Assembly (NCBI RefSeq): GCF_026625565.1
Contig: NZ_CP112998.1
Span: 4,156,501-4,220,500, forward strand
DNA: 64,000 bases
Source: Dyadobacter pollutisoli
GTDB taxonomy: Bacteria; Bacteroidota; Bacteroidia; Cytophagales; Spirosomataceae
Reading direction: 5' to 3'
Positions 43,847 through 52,741 of the stretch are shown here, one piece after another (position 1 is the first letter of the stretch; every line of letters starts with the position of its first letter). The notes below the pieces were generated by a model. That model was not told where the DNA came from and did no database searches. It saw nothing but the letters and a program-made list of their open reading frames with translations. The translations under genes were made by a program, and so were the position numbers.

Positions 43847-45367
43847 TTAAATTCCTTTCAATCCGCCCACTTTCAAATTGACCTTTCCGTGCGCAAATAC
43901 AACAGAATAAAGGTGTTTTGGAGTGAGGTAAACTTTGTCCGGCGTGATATCTGAAAGCGTTCCTTTAATCACAACTCCCTCTGTGACTTTGTAGTTACTT
44001 AATGCTTTCTGTATCGTCTTCTTGGCCTCGTCGATTTGCTGACCAACGGGAAAAACCATTTTTTTCTCCATCATTCTGCTGAACTGTCCCTGCAATAACC
44101 AACCGGCCGTACGCACTATACTATTCCTCGTATCCAGATCATAGTCCAGTCCTTTCAACGATAGCTGCTGAGACACAGGATCGTAGTAAGGTATGCCTTT
44201 CAGATAAATAAAGCCATTAATATTTCCTTTCAGGCCAGCCTTAATTACCATCCGGTCGTTTTGCCCGTACATTTCAATGGACGTTACCTCCACATTGTAC
44301 TGCCCGCTCAAAAAGGAGAACTTCTCTCCTGCAAACTTCGCAGTGGCCAATCTTGCTGCGTCTTCATACGAGACCACACTGATCAACCCGACTTTAAAGT
44401 CTTCATTGATTTTGTCAACTATCTTCAAATCAGGCAGTTTATATACAGCCGGTATCGCAGGTTTGGTCGCGGAAGTGATGGTTTGCGTGTATCCCTGGAT
44501 ACCGATTACTGAGCGCAGAATGTTGTTTTTAGCCAAAAGCGGCGTCATCACGATAGCCGTGGGAACAATTACCAGCCAGGTATCAAACTCTTTCGCAAGC
44601 ATAACCGGCTGACGGGCAATACCCCACGCAAGCTCCACATTCTTTTTCAGTTCAAGATTGCTGGCTACCTGTTCGTCGATGGCTTCCGTGATTTTGTCAA
44701 AATTCTTGTTCAGCAGGCGGCTCGCCATACTTTTAATGGGGATGTTAATTCCTGCAACTTTGATGTTCGGGTCGGTGATCCAGTCGTAACTATCCACATA
44801 AGTCTCCGATTTGATCTGCCAGTTGGGCGAAATCCCGATTTTGGAAATAAGACGTATTTTGATCGAAAACTCAGTATCCTTGTACCCCGACATCTTTATT
44901 CCGAGTGGGCTGATGTTGTAACCTGCACTTACCCAAATCTTTAAGGGAACTTCGAACAAAAATGACGAGTCAATAGCCACAACACGGATCGGGCTGATCT
45001 TCCAGACTTTCGCTTTCAGATTGTCCTGCCCCTCATCTTCATAGCTGTTATCTTCATAAATCAGGCCCTTTATTTTCGCATTGATCTGATTTTCAATCTC
45101 CGAGACGGGAATTTCGACCGGGACATTCAGTGACGATAAATGCTTTTCATTCTGAATTTCTTTATCGGAATACTTATATTCTTCCATAGGTGCCTGGGGA
45201 GAGGTTTTTTTGGGAGTACATTGCCATTGGCCGCAAATAATGAATGCTAACACCAATGGATACAAGCATTTAACGGGTCTGTTACTTGATTTTGACGAGG
45301 GTTGCACCGTATCCGAATTTTTCTTTTTGAGCGTCTTTAAAATATTGAACATGCTGATTTTTGCCAA
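43847..45367 (-). CDS. DUF4403 family lipoprotein-like protein
   Basis: The 506-residue product matches the DUF4403 family, with repeated LPS-/lipid-binding-like (TULIP-type) beta strands such as VPVEIPVSEIENQINAKIKG and ITEAIDEQVASNLELKKNVE. A hydrophobic export segment, LYPLVLAFIICGQWQC, ends in a possible lipidated cysteine but starts only at about residue 35. The ATG at 45367 lies 86 bases inside the preceding Smr gene. A start at the TTG codon of LYPLV, just past the Smr stop, would give a normal signal peptide and cannot be excluded. Function unknown; probably periplasmic or envelope-bound. Confidence 0.82.
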   Translation of the reverse strand: MAKISMFNILKTLKKKNSDTVQPSSKSSNRPVKCLYPLVLAFIICGQWQCTPKKTSPQAPMEEYKYSDKEIQNEKHLSSLNVPVEIPVSEIENQINAKIKGLIYEDNSYEDEGQDNLKAKVWKISPIRVVAIDSSFLFEVPLKIWVSAGYNISPLGIKMSGYKDTEFSIKIRLISKIGISPNWQIKSETYVDSYDWITDPNIKVAGINIPIKSMASRLLNKNFDKITEAIDEQVASNLELKKNVELAWGIARQPVMLAKEFDTWLVIVPTAIVMTPLLAKNNILRSVIGIQGYTQTITSATKPAIPAVYKLPDLKIVDKINEDFKVGLISVVSYEDAARLATAKFAGEKFSFLSGQYNVEVTSIEMYGQNDRMVIKAGLKGNINGFIYLKGIPYYDPVSQQLSLKGLDYDLDTRNSIVRTAGWLLQGQFSRMMEKKMVFPVGQQIDEAKKTIQKALSNYKVTEGVVIKGTLSDITPDKVYLTPKHLYSVVFAHGKVNLKVGGLKGI

Positions 45368-46265
45368 GCCGACGGTGAAGCTCGTTCTTCAAAGCCCCGC
45401 TTCCCGCCCCGTGGATAAAGGTTATCTCCTCCATTCCATTTGCAATCGCCATTTCCAGGCTGCTTTCAAACGTTTCTAACTGGGTTTTTAATATAGCATC
45501 ATTCGATAGCTTACCCGAATCCTGGGTAAGTTTACCAATGTGCAGGTCCACAACTTGTTCTGGCTTCTCCAATGTGACTTGTTCAGGTTTCGCCCCACCC
45601 AACATACTGGCCCTGAGGTCGGCAGAAAGGTTCTCACTGGTAGCAACCGTTTCCTTTTTCAGGTTCTCGTCATCCAGCTGATACACAAATGCCTCTTTAT
45701 CCAACACTGGCGCCTTGCCTTTATTCTTGTAAAATGATTGGGCCCTGCATTTGATTTTCTTGGTTAACGGCTGCGGCAACAAATGGTTTCCTTCCCTGAA
45801 ATACAGCAGTTTAAGTTCAAATACCGGCCAGCTTTCAAAATCCTTCATCAATACTTCCGTCAATTTCTGCGAAGTCCGTGGTTGCAGCACGCCTGCCCCC
45901 AGTCCCAAACTTACCTGTTCCGTCAGCGAAATGGCTGTAAAGGGCAAAATCCAGTCGGTATTGTTGATAATGTGCAACGTCAGAGCCCGGTCATTGATTG
46001 ATACAAAAGCAATGTAAATCCCTTTTTCAGCGAATGGCGCTTGTCTTGAAACAATGATATCACTCTGAGAACCAAGCTTCTTAGAATCCGGCTGTTTTAC
46101 CAGCCGCTGGGACTCTACCGGTGAAATGGTAACAATTTCATTACGAAGCACCGGAATCCTGAAACCATCTTCTATCTCAATTTCTACAATATTGCCTGGC
46201 AAAAAAGCATAAATAACACCTTCTTCGCGGCCATGCACCAATCTTACTTTATCTCCAATATTCAT
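45282..46265 (-). CDS. DUF2027 / Smr-domain protein (MutS2-like C-terminus)
   Basis: The 327-residue protein has an N-terminal DUF2027 region (MNIGDKVRLVHGREEGVIYA), then a DUF2027 beta domain. The C-terminal Smr domain is VDLHIGKLTQDSGKLSND, ITFIHGAGSGALKNELHRRL and FGYGATLVKIK. Smr domains act as nicking or RNA/DNA-binding modules; this family is often mislabelled MutS because of the Smr similarity. It lacks the MutS ATPase. It is followed with an 86-base overlap by the DUF4403 gene. Confidence 0.93.
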   Translation of the reverse strand: MNIGDKVRLVHGREEGVIYAFLPGNIVEIEIEDGFRIPVLRNEIVTISPVESQRLVKQPDSKKLGSQSDIIVSRQAPFAEKGIYIAFVSINDRALTLHIINNTDWILPFTAISLTEQVSLGLGAGVLQPRTSQKLTEVLMKDFESWPVFELKLLYFREGNHLLPQPLTKKIKCRAQSFYKNKGKAPVLDKEAFVYQLDDENLKKETVATSENLSADLRASMLGGAKPEQVTLEKPEQVVDLHIGKLTQDSGKLSNDAILKTQLETFESSLEMAIANGMEEITFIHGAGSGALKNELHRRLGKNQHVQYFKDAQKEKFGYGATLVKIK

Positions 46266-46332
46266 AAATTCACTTAGTTAAACTATCCTTCTCAGTCCTG
46301 CTGCCACTTGATTTCTTTCTAAAAGAACGCTC

Positions 46333-47295
46333 TTAAAAATAGAATGGCTTAAAATCAATCCCTTTTTTACTAAAAACCAGCGCGGGTGCCGGAATTTTCA
46401 GGGAGTTAGCTAAAAACCCTATCGTACGAACAAACTTACTCTTGCTTTTGATCTTCGTCAGGTCAATATCCAGTGACAAATAATACTGACGATAAGGTCG
46501 GTAACCCATTTCTATACTTTTATTTCGCTCCGCAGATACCATGTCGTGAATCCCGTAACCTACCGAAAAACACAGCCATGCCGGCCAGTTACTGCCTCTA
46601 AAAAACGACTTCGGACTCGCTGACAGCCAGTAAGTTTGCCCGTTATAGTCTTTCAGCCAGCTTTCATAACGATTGCTCCCCAGCAGCTCCGGCCGCACCT
46701 TGGACAACGAAGTGTAATGAAACGAATACTTGGGCTGTATCCGCACCTCATCCCACAATGCTACCTGCCCCAGATACAATGCGGAACCCGTAATATTAGC
46801 GATCATATCGCCCGGAGAAAACCCGTAGTCAGGAGAAAAACCATCCAGGATTTCGATAGGTGTTTGAAAAATGATCCCGGAAATTGCCCCGTAAACAAGC
46901 ATCTGTCTTTTTGAAATACCAGTTTTTTTATAAATGGCCGCAGTATGTCGTGCGATCTGGTATGATGTGTAAACGTGCCCCATTTTGTCCATTTGGAGCC
47001 ACTCACCTGTGTCGTCTTTAATGGTGAAATGGGTAAGTTTGTTTTTGTACCAGGACTTACTCAGCCCGTAAATGCTACCCAGGTACAATGCCGACTGCGC
47101 AGCAAATATCCCGCGAAGCATTTTGTAATTGGGATGGACTTGTGAAATTGAGTCTTTGGGAGCAGGCAAAACTTGCAGTGAGTCTTGCTGGGCAAACAGA
47201 TTATTACTTTGGGCAAAGCCCAATATCAGGAGAAATTGTACCAAAAATACCGACAATGGATTACTGACAATGCTTTTTTTACTAATATCCACCAT
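46333..47295 (-). CDS. DUF2279 family protein
   Basis: The 320-residue protein has an N-terminal signal segment (LSVFLVQFLLILGFAQSNNL) and the DUF2279 pattern YKMLRGIFAAQSALYLGSIY, LQMDKMGHVYTSYQIARHTA, IEILDGFSPDYGFSPGDMIA and NITGSALYLGQVALWDEVRI. The family is found in Bacteroidota envelopes without a known activity. It starts inside the last 14 bases of the VWA gene and precedes the Smr gene by 67 bases. Confidence 0.9.
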   Translation of the reverse strand: MVDISKKSIVSNPLSVFLVQFLLILGFAQSNNLFAQQDSLQVLPAPKDSISQVHPNYKMLRGIFAAQSALYLGSIYGLSKSWYKNKLTHFTIKDDTGEWLQMDKMGHVYTSYQIARHTAAIYKKTGISKRQMLVYGAISGIIFQTPIEILDGFSPDYGFSPGDMIANITGSALYLGQVALWDEVRIQPKYSFHYTSLSKVRPELLGSNRYESWLKDYNGQTYWLSASPKSFFRGSNWPAWLCFSVGYGIHDMVSAERNKSIEMGYRPYRQYYLSLDIDLTKIKSKSKFVRTIGFLANSLKIPAPALVFSKKGIDFKPFYF

Positions 47296-49357
47296 GGTAT
47301 TTTCTTAATCCCCACTCTGTTCCAAGTAGCAAAACCAGCAGGAAAAACAACCATTTCAGGTAAATCAGCTCTACCATATCTTCGGAGCTGTCAAGCCGGT
47401 CGGCGGGACGATTGTCTTTTAATTTTTGAATAAAGTTTGCGAAAGAAGCCGGGGTAATAAATGCTCCACCCGAACGCCCCGCCAGTTCACGAAGCATACC
47501 AAAATCAGCGGTAGTATTGTTCAGCTCCACATCAACGTTTCTGATCACAAACTGTCCGCTGGCCTTTTCCTGACCATTTCGTAATGCAGCAGACGCAGAA
47601 TAACGGTACACTCCTTCTGCCAGGCCGGTCACATTAAATCTTGGCGATTCCTTGGTATGAGTATATGTAAATTGTTTCGTCCTACCCTTCTCATCGGTCA
47701 CATCCAGCTTCACTTCCTGACCATAAATCGGTTCGTAAATATCATTATAAATCTCCGTCTGGAACACGACCTGTTCGCCGCCTTCGAATTCGTTCCTCAC
47801 CGGATAAACCCTGAACTTACGCTTGTCTTCACGAACAGAAAGGACCTGAATCAGCTTTTGGAACAGGTTATCGACCACTTCCTGCTTGCTGGTTTGTGCA
47901 AATTCCTCTTGTCTCCATTGCCATATTCCTTCACCCGCCAGTACCGCAATCTTCTGCTCCCCGCTGGTATTGAGCACCAGCAAAGGTTTATTGGTATTCA
48001 ATGTCCCTACTTTTTGATACAAAATCGTTTCAGTACCTGACGACACATTATACTCGCCGAATGGTACCGACAATGGCGGCAGGCGTTCGAGTAATTTTAG
48101 ACTTTCGGTATCGAAATTGAGCTGCTGGAATGAAGGATTGTACCTCGCCGTAACCTTATCTACCTGACTATTAGCTGCGTTAATTATCAATGATCTGTTC
48201 AGTGAATTGGCGAGAGGTACTGCCGACTGGTTTCCCAGAATATAGAATGTAGGTGTTTTGGAATCAATAAATTTTCGCACCTGCGCATTGCCCAGCCCCA
48301 GCAAATTGGGTATCTGATGCAGAATCACCAGGTCGTAAGGCTTGGTACTGGCAGGTGGCGTGTTGGAAATCGAAAGAATATTGATATCCAGCTCATAATT
48401 ATCATTGGCTTCGATCAGGCTTCTGATACTTTTAATGTCCGGATGTGGCGCCAGCGCCATCAGTAATATTTTTTGTCTGCCGTCGATAATATCAATGTAA
48501 ACATCCTTACGGTTGTTCCTGCCCGAAGTCTCACCAGCTACTGCACCCAGTTCAAGTGTGTAATGCTGTACTCCTTTCTGCGTGGACGACGCCTTGAAAT
48601 CAAATGCTTTAAAAAAGGTTGGTTTGTCGATCAGCACAGTCTGGCTTTCAATCACGCGACCATTTTGTTTCAGCGAAATAGTCGTTGCTTTTCCGGCGAG
48701 ACCATTAGCCACAATTTCTGTACGGATCGGAAATTCATTACCCAAATAAGCAATGCGGTTACTGATCACGTCCTTGATCCTGATGTCGAGATCAGGCACA
48801 GAATCGCCCACAGCCAATGCATTGACACGAAAAGGATAACGGTTATAGGAAGGAGAAATGCCTTGATTAACAATTCCGTCAGAAAGTAAAACAACGTCTG
48901 TGAGATTACGGCCTTCAAAATTGCTCCTCACATTTTGCAGCATTCCCGACAAGTCGGTTTTATTTTCATTGAAACTGACAGAATCAGGATTCGCAGACTT
49001 TGCAGCTTTATCCAGCGTTTCGAGACTTATTTCAAATCCTGAGGCCGCGAGATCGGCAGACGCGTCCGCGATTTGTTTCATTAAATCCTTACCATATTTC
49101 CCTACCGATTCAGAATTATCGATCGCGAAAACGATCTTGGCTTTGTCTACGGAAGTTTCGGTTTTACGGACCAGCGGGCTCAGCAACAAAAAACAGATCA
49201 ATGCTACCGTAATTCCCCGAAAAGCGGCCAGCATGTAGTTTAATCTTTTGGTCCAGGAAGCTTCCGGTTGATACAAGAAAAACGCGTATGCGGCCCCTGC
49301 TATCAGGCAGAAAATGATAAACCAGTAAGGGGTTTGAAAAATCAGTTCGGACCGCAT
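47282..49357 (-). CDS. VWA-domain membrane protein (BatA/B-like)
   Basis: The 691-residue protein has two N-terminal membrane segments (YWFIIFCLIAGAAYAFFLY, RGITVALICFLLLSPLV), then a von Willebrand A-like domain with MIDAS residues in FAIDNSESVGKYG and VVLLSDGIVNQG. A long beta-rich region and a C-terminal membrane anchor (LKWLFFLLVLLLGTEWGL) follow. The build is like Bat aerotolerance proteins and similar Bacteroidota proteins of unknown role. It is first in a run with DUF2279 (14-base overlap), Smr and DUF4403 genes. Confidence 0.88.
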   Translation of the reverse strand: MRSELIFQTPYWFIIFCLIAGAAYAFFLYQPEASWTKRLNYMLAAFRGITVALICFLLLSPLVRKTETSVDKAKIVFAIDNSESVGKYGKDLMKQIADASADLAASGFEISLETLDKAAKSANPDSVSFNENKTDLSGMLQNVRSNFEGRNLTDVVLLSDGIVNQGISPSYNRYPFRVNALAVGDSVPDLDIRIKDVISNRIAYLGNEFPIRTEIVANGLAGKATTISLKQNGRVIESQTVLIDKPTFFKAFDFKASSTQKGVQHYTLELGAVAGETSGRNNRKDVYIDIIDGRQKILLMALAPHPDIKSIRSLIEANDNYELDINILSISNTPPASTKPYDLVILHQIPNLLGLGNAQVRKFIDSKTPTFYILGNQSAVPLANSLNRSLIINAANSQVDKVTARYNPSFQQLNFDTESLKLLERLPPLSVPFGEYNVSSGTETILYQKVGTLNTNKPLLVLNTSGEQKIAVLAGEGIWQWRQEEFAQTSKQEVVDNLFQKLIQVLSVREDKRKFRVYPVRNEFEGGEQVVFQTEIYNDIYEPIYGQEVKLDVTDEKGRTKQFTYTHTKESPRFNVTGLAEGVYRYSASAALRNGQEKASGQFVIRNVDVELNNTTADFGMLRELAGRSGGAFITPASFANFIQKLKDNRPADRLDSSEDMVELIYLKWLFFLLVLLLGTEWGLRKYHGGY

Positions 49358-49432
49358 GTCTTAAAATATCAATAGCTGGCAACGTTACAATATACAATGA
49401 AACTGCCAGCTATTCACTAACGAAGAAAGAGA

Positions 49433-50179
49433 CTATGTTAACATACCACCGTCCACCTGAATAACCTGTCCGGTAATGTAACGTGACAGATCAGATGCAA
49501 GGAAAACGCAGGCATCAGCCACTTCTTCCGGTTGTCCGCCCCTCTTCATTGGTATCGACTGTTTCCAGTCATCTACTGCTTTGGAGTCTACGGCGTCGGT
49601 CATTTCAGTTTCTATAAAACCCGGTGCCACTGCATTGGAGCGAATATTACGCGAACCCAGTTCGAGCGCAATGGACTTCGTAAAACCAATGATACCCGCT
49701 TTGGAAGCCGCATAATTGGACTGGCCCGCATTTCCGCGGATACCTACTACCGACGTAATATTGATGATAGAACCGCTTTTGGCGCGGATCATACTTTTGG
49801 TAGCGGCTTTGGTCAGGTTAAAAACCGATTTCAGGTTGATGTTAATGACAGTATCCCATTGTTCCTCACTCATGCGCATCAGCAGACCGTCTCGCGTTAC
49901 ACCGGCATTGTTGATCAACACGTCAAGCTTGCCAAAATCAGCGATCACATCCGTCACCAGCTGATCAGCAGCCTGAAAGTCAGAAGCATCTGAACGATAA
50001 CCTTTTGCTCGCACACCAAAGGATTCCAGTTCTTTGGCAAGGGCTTCTCCTTTTTCAACGCTTGAAAGATATGTAAATGCTACATCAGCACCTTCTTCGG
50101 CCAAACGCAATGCGATAGAGCGGCCAATGCCTCTTGAAGCCCCTGTTACCAATGCAACCTTGTTTTCTACTATTTTCAT
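49433..50179 (-). CDS. fabG: 3-oxoacyl-[acyl-carrier-protein] reductase
   Basis: From ATG 50179 (MKIVENKVALVTGASRGIGR) the SDR has 248 residues, the typical FabG length; the longer frame runs through the promoter. It shows TGASRGIG, NNAGVTRDGLLMRMSEEQWD (the FabG-specific NAG-TRD-L-MRM), catalytic Ser/Tyr/Lys in ITSVVGIRGNAGQSNYAASK, and the ending YITGQVIQVDGGML. It reduces 3-oxoacyl-ACP in fatty-acid elongation. A TTTG-N20-TATTTTTG promoter lies just upstream. Confidence 0.95.
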   Translation of the reverse strand: MKIVENKVALVTGASRGIGRSIALRLAEEGADVAFTYLSSVEKGEALAKELESFGVRAKGYRSDASDFQAADQLVTDVIADFGKLDVLINNAGVTRDGLLMRMSEEQWDTVININLKSVFNLTKAATKSMIRAKSGSIINITSVVGIRGNAGQSNYAASKAGIIGFTKSIALELGSRNIRSNAVAPGFIETEMTDAVDSKAVDDWKQSIPMKRGGQPEEVADACVFLASDLSRYITGQVIQVDGGMLT

Positions 50180-50215
50180 AAATGGGTAAAAATCTGTCAA
50201 AATATATACTGCCGG

Positions 50216-50247
50216 CAAAAATAGGATATTGACCAGAGACCGGCAAA
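50216..50247 (-). promoter_or_regulatory. Bacteroidota-type promoter of fabG
   Basis: On the minus strand TTTG (50247-50244), a 20-base spacer and TATTTTTG (50223-50216) match the consensus TTTG-N19/20-TAnnTTTG. The start codon is at 50179, giving a leader of about 30 bases. Confidence 0.65.
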
Positions 50248-50339
50248 AAACAAAGTACAGAAACTTGCAGTGGTACTTTATTCTGAAAAGAAGTAATATT
50301 GACAAACTCTACTATCACAATCACTTAATTTACACCTAC

Positions 50340-50753
50340 ATGAACACTATTGCAGCACAAAAAACCTCTGGTGCGTTTATCGCGGCTTCCTGGATCGCGC
50401 TTGGCGTCGGAATGCTCGGCTTTATTATTGGACTTTGGAGGTCGGAAATGTTACTAAGCGAAAAGGGCTACTATTTCACTGTTTTAATGTACGGCCTGTT
50501 TGCAGCCGTCTCTGTTCAAAAAAGCGTCCGGGACAGGCTGGAAGGCATCCCTGTTACCGGCATTTATTATGGTATCAGCTGGTTTTCCACGATCCTGGCG
50601 ATCGTACTTTTAGCAGTTGGATTATGGAATGCAGCATTGCTCCCTAGTGAAAAAGGGTTTTATGCTTTTGCTTATTTACTTGGGATTTTTGGCGCTATTG
50701 CCGTGCAGAAAAACACAAGGGATTCTCAAATTTTTGAAACCCCCGGAAATTAA
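50340..50753 (+). CDS. YiaA/YiaB-type inner-membrane protein
   Basis: From ATG 50340 the 137-residue protein consists of two repeats, each a pair of hydrophobic helices (SWIALGVGMLGFIIGLWRS, then GYYFTVLMYGLFAAVSVQKS; and STILAIVLLAVGLWNAALL, then FYAFAYLLGIFGAIAVQKN). The internal repeat LLSEKGYYFTVLMYGLF / LLPSEKGFYAFAYLLGIFG is the YiaA/YiaB hallmark. The role of YiaA-like proteins is unknown. Longer upstream starts overlap the fabG promoter and are not credible. Confidence 0.85.
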   Translation: MNTIAAQKTSGAFIAASWIALGVGMLGFIIGLWRSEMLLSEKGYYFTVLMYGLFAAVSVQKSVRDRLEGIPVTGIYYGISWFSTILAIVLLAVGLWNAALLPSEKGFYAFAYLLGIFGAIAVQKNTRDSQIFETPGN

Positions 50754-50821
50754 CGCAAACCTTAAAGACTTGAATGCTGTTAAACCATTACGCTTAATTT
50801 TTTCTAATAAAATATATTGTA

Positions 50822-51532
50822 ATGGCAGAATCAAATAAAGTTGCGCTCATTACCGGGGGCTCCAAAGGAATCGGGTATGGTATAGCAGAAGTCCTGATCA
50901 GCGAGGGAATACTTGTCGCCATCACCAGCAGGTCGCAAGAAAGCGCTGATCAGGCCGCTGCTTCACTCAATAAAATCAAGGAAGGCTACGCAATCGGAAT
51001 TGAATCGGACGTGAGAAATCTGCAGTCGCAGGAAGCTGCGGTTGAACAGGTGATCTCCAAATGGGGGCGCCTGGATTATTTCATTGCCAATGCGGGAGTA
51101 GGACATTTCGCCCCTATCCAGGAGCTGACTGCGGAACAATGGAATGAAACGATCGATATTAACCTTACTGGTGTATTTTTCAGCGCAAAAGCTTCGTTGG
51201 CAGCGCTTACTGAATCCAAAGGCTATTTTATCAACATTGCAAGCCTTGCAGGAACCAATTTCTTCCCGAACGGCACTGCTTATAATGCAAGCAAATTCGG
51301 CCTGGTAGGTTTTTCGCAGGCCATGATGATGGACGTACGAAGTGCCGGTATCAAAGTGACCACGATCATGCCCGGTTCAGTAGCAACGGAGTTCAATAAT
51401 CATCATCCTTCGGAAAAAGATGCATGGAAAATCCAGCCGGAAGACATCGGCCAAATCGTTTCCGACCTCATCAAGTTACCAGCCCGAACATTACCAAGCA
51501 AAATTGAAGTAAGGCCATCAATACCCAAATAG
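50822..51532 (+). CDS. SDR family oxidoreductase
   Basis: The 236-residue classical SDR has TGGSKGIGYGIAEVLISEG at the start, NAGVGHFAPIQELTAEQW and the catalytic NIASLAGTNFFPNGTAYNAS followed by KFGLVGFSQ (Tyr-x3-Lys), ending at VRPSIPK. NAD(P) preference and substrate are not clear; it is not FabG by motif. It lies 68 bases after the YiaA-like gene and its stop is followed immediately by the repeat array. Confidence 0.92.
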   Translation: MAESNKVALITGGSKGIGYGIAEVLISEGILVAITSRSQESADQAAASLNKIKEGYAIGIESDVRNLQSQEAAVEQVISKWGRLDYFIANAGVGHFAPIQELTAEQWNETIDINLTGVFFSAKASLAALTESKGYFINIASLAGTNFFPNGTAYNASKFGLVGFSQAMMMDVRSAGIKVTTIMPGSVATEFNNHHPSEKDAWKIQPEDIGQIVSDLIKLPARTLPSKIEVRPSIPK

Positions 51533-51675
51533 CCCGTCACTTTAGTGGCGGGGCGGGTAGCGCCGCGCACCCGTCATTTAATGGCAGATTGCATTGCCCC
51601 GCCCGTCATTTAATGGCGGATTGCATCGCCCCGCCCGTCATTTTAATGGCGGGTATCACCGTACCCGCCATTAAA
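51533..51675. repeat. Array of ~32-base direct repeats with hairpin character
   Basis: CCCGTCAYTTWAWTGGCRG-type units start at 51533, 51570, 51602 and 51634 (spacing 37, 32, 32), and a fifth inverted half starts at 51664. Units 2 and 3 share CCCGTCATTTAATGGC plus GATTGCAT and GCCCCG. Each unit can fold (for example CCCGTCAC with GTGGCGGG at 51533-51552). The array fills the gap between the convergent SDR and ABC-permease genes, so it may be a compound bidirectional terminator or an intergenic repeat family. It is too short and too irregular for CRISPR. Confidence 0.8.
51642..51675 (-). terminator. Perfect 14-base-pair hairpin overlapping the ABC-permease stop codon
   Basis: TTTAATGGCGGGTA (51642-51655) and TACCCGCCATTAAA (51662-51675) form a perfect stem with a 6-base loop. 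The stop codon of the minus-strand permease gene (51671-51673) lies in the stem. It is the last unit of the 32-base repeat array. Confidence 0.7.
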
Positions 51676-52741
51676 CCTTATACCATCTGGGAAACATATA
51701 ATAGGTCAGTACCAGCAGAGTTCCCCCAATCAGCAGCAGCGGTATTTTGTATAATATCAAAATGGTGAGACCTACAAAGCAGAGCAAAATCGTTTGCATG
51801 GAGTCTTCCAGCAATCCCTCTTTTTTGTAAAAAAATGAATGAAGTACAGTCAATACCGATAGTCCGAGTCCAAACAACTGGCAGATTTCAAAAAAAGTCA
51901 GTGAGCCATTTCGCAAGACGGCCAATGTTTCGGGTAATATGATGATTGCGTGCAATGTCAAAACTCTTCCAAACCGCTGCAAATTCGAAACCGGCATAGT
52001 CCTCCCCCACAGCCACACCTGGCTCTCCCATTTATAAAGCTCAAAGGAAATTCCAAGGTTCAAAGAGTACGCAAGCAGCAGGCCAACTGCCGGTAGCCGC
52101 AAGTCATAGGCATCGGTGGTATAATAGAGCATCGTACCCGTAGCAACGAGGATAGCACCCGCCTTGCCTGCCAGCAATGTCACCCCTCTTTCTCTGAAAA
52201 GCCATTCAATAGACCAGTATGCCCAGTTTCGTGGTCTTGGAAAAGGCCAGCGGAATATGAATTTGCTATTTTTGGCAACATATAATACAGGCTTCCTGAT
52301 CCGCCATTCGCCTGCAATCATTACGAATGCAATCATGATCAGATACAGTGGCAAAACTGGCCACAAACGGTCAGAAACCTTGTCCTGAATTGAAATAGAA
52401 GTCAGGTACACGCCGTAGTAAAGGATCGGCTGCAGGAAACCCAGGGACATCATTAAAAATCTAAAAAAGCGTCTTGACGTGCTCCATAACCTGGTATGGT
52501 AAACAAATGTATATTCCGGCTGCTTCCAAAGCCGGGTCAAAAATTGTACACATAATAAGGTATACGCCAGCCAGATCGCCGACAGATACGCGAAACCGTA
52601 AGTACCCGTCAGGAAAAACACTGCAAATGCATGGTGTTCCGCTCCGCTCAGAAATCCAAACAAAATACCCATCAAAACGAAGAACAGCCCAGCTCTTTGA
52701 CTGAAAAACGCCGTCACGGTCGAAAGCATCAGCGTTTTCAT
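51671..52741 (-). CDS. Membrane component of an ABC transporter
   Basis: The 356-residue protein has about eight to ten hydrophobic segments (for instance LFFVLMGILFGFLSGAEHHA, AVFFLTGTYGFAYLSAIWLA, LLLIGGTLLVLTYYMF) without a periplasmic binding-protein-type signature. Its start overlaps the ATPase gene stop by four bases, so it is almost certainly the permease partner. The substrate is unknown; the pairing of one ATPase with one permease and no binding protein suggests an exporter. Its stop lies in a terminator stem. Confidence 0.8.
   Translation of the reverse strand: MKTLMLSTVTAFFSQRAGLFFVLMGILFGFLSGAEHHAFAVFFLTGTYGFAYLSAIWLAYTLLCVQFLTRLWKQPEYTFVYHTRLWSTSRRFFRFLMMSLGFLQPILYYGVYLTSISIQDKVSDRLWPVLPLYLIMIAFVMIAGEWRIRKPVLYVAKNSKFIFRWPFPRPRNWAYWSIEWLFRERGVTLLAGKAGAILVATGTMLYYTTDAYDLRLPAVGLLLAYSLNLGISFELYKWESQVWLWGRTMPVSNLQRFGRVLTLHAIIILPETLAVLRNGSLTFFEICQLFGLGLSVLTVLHSFFYKKEGLLEDSMQTILLCFVGLTILILYKIPLLLIGGTLLVLTYYMFPRWYKV

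Noticed and set aside
50180..50305. 42-residue N-terminal extension of FabG
   Set aside because: It covers the fabG promoter, and the glycine motif of FabG belongs near residue 10-20, as with the 50179 start.
51533..51675. Repeats considered as a CRISPR array
   Set aside because: Only four to five units, with no unique 30-40-base spacers between identical repeats, hairpin character in each unit, and no cas genes in the window.
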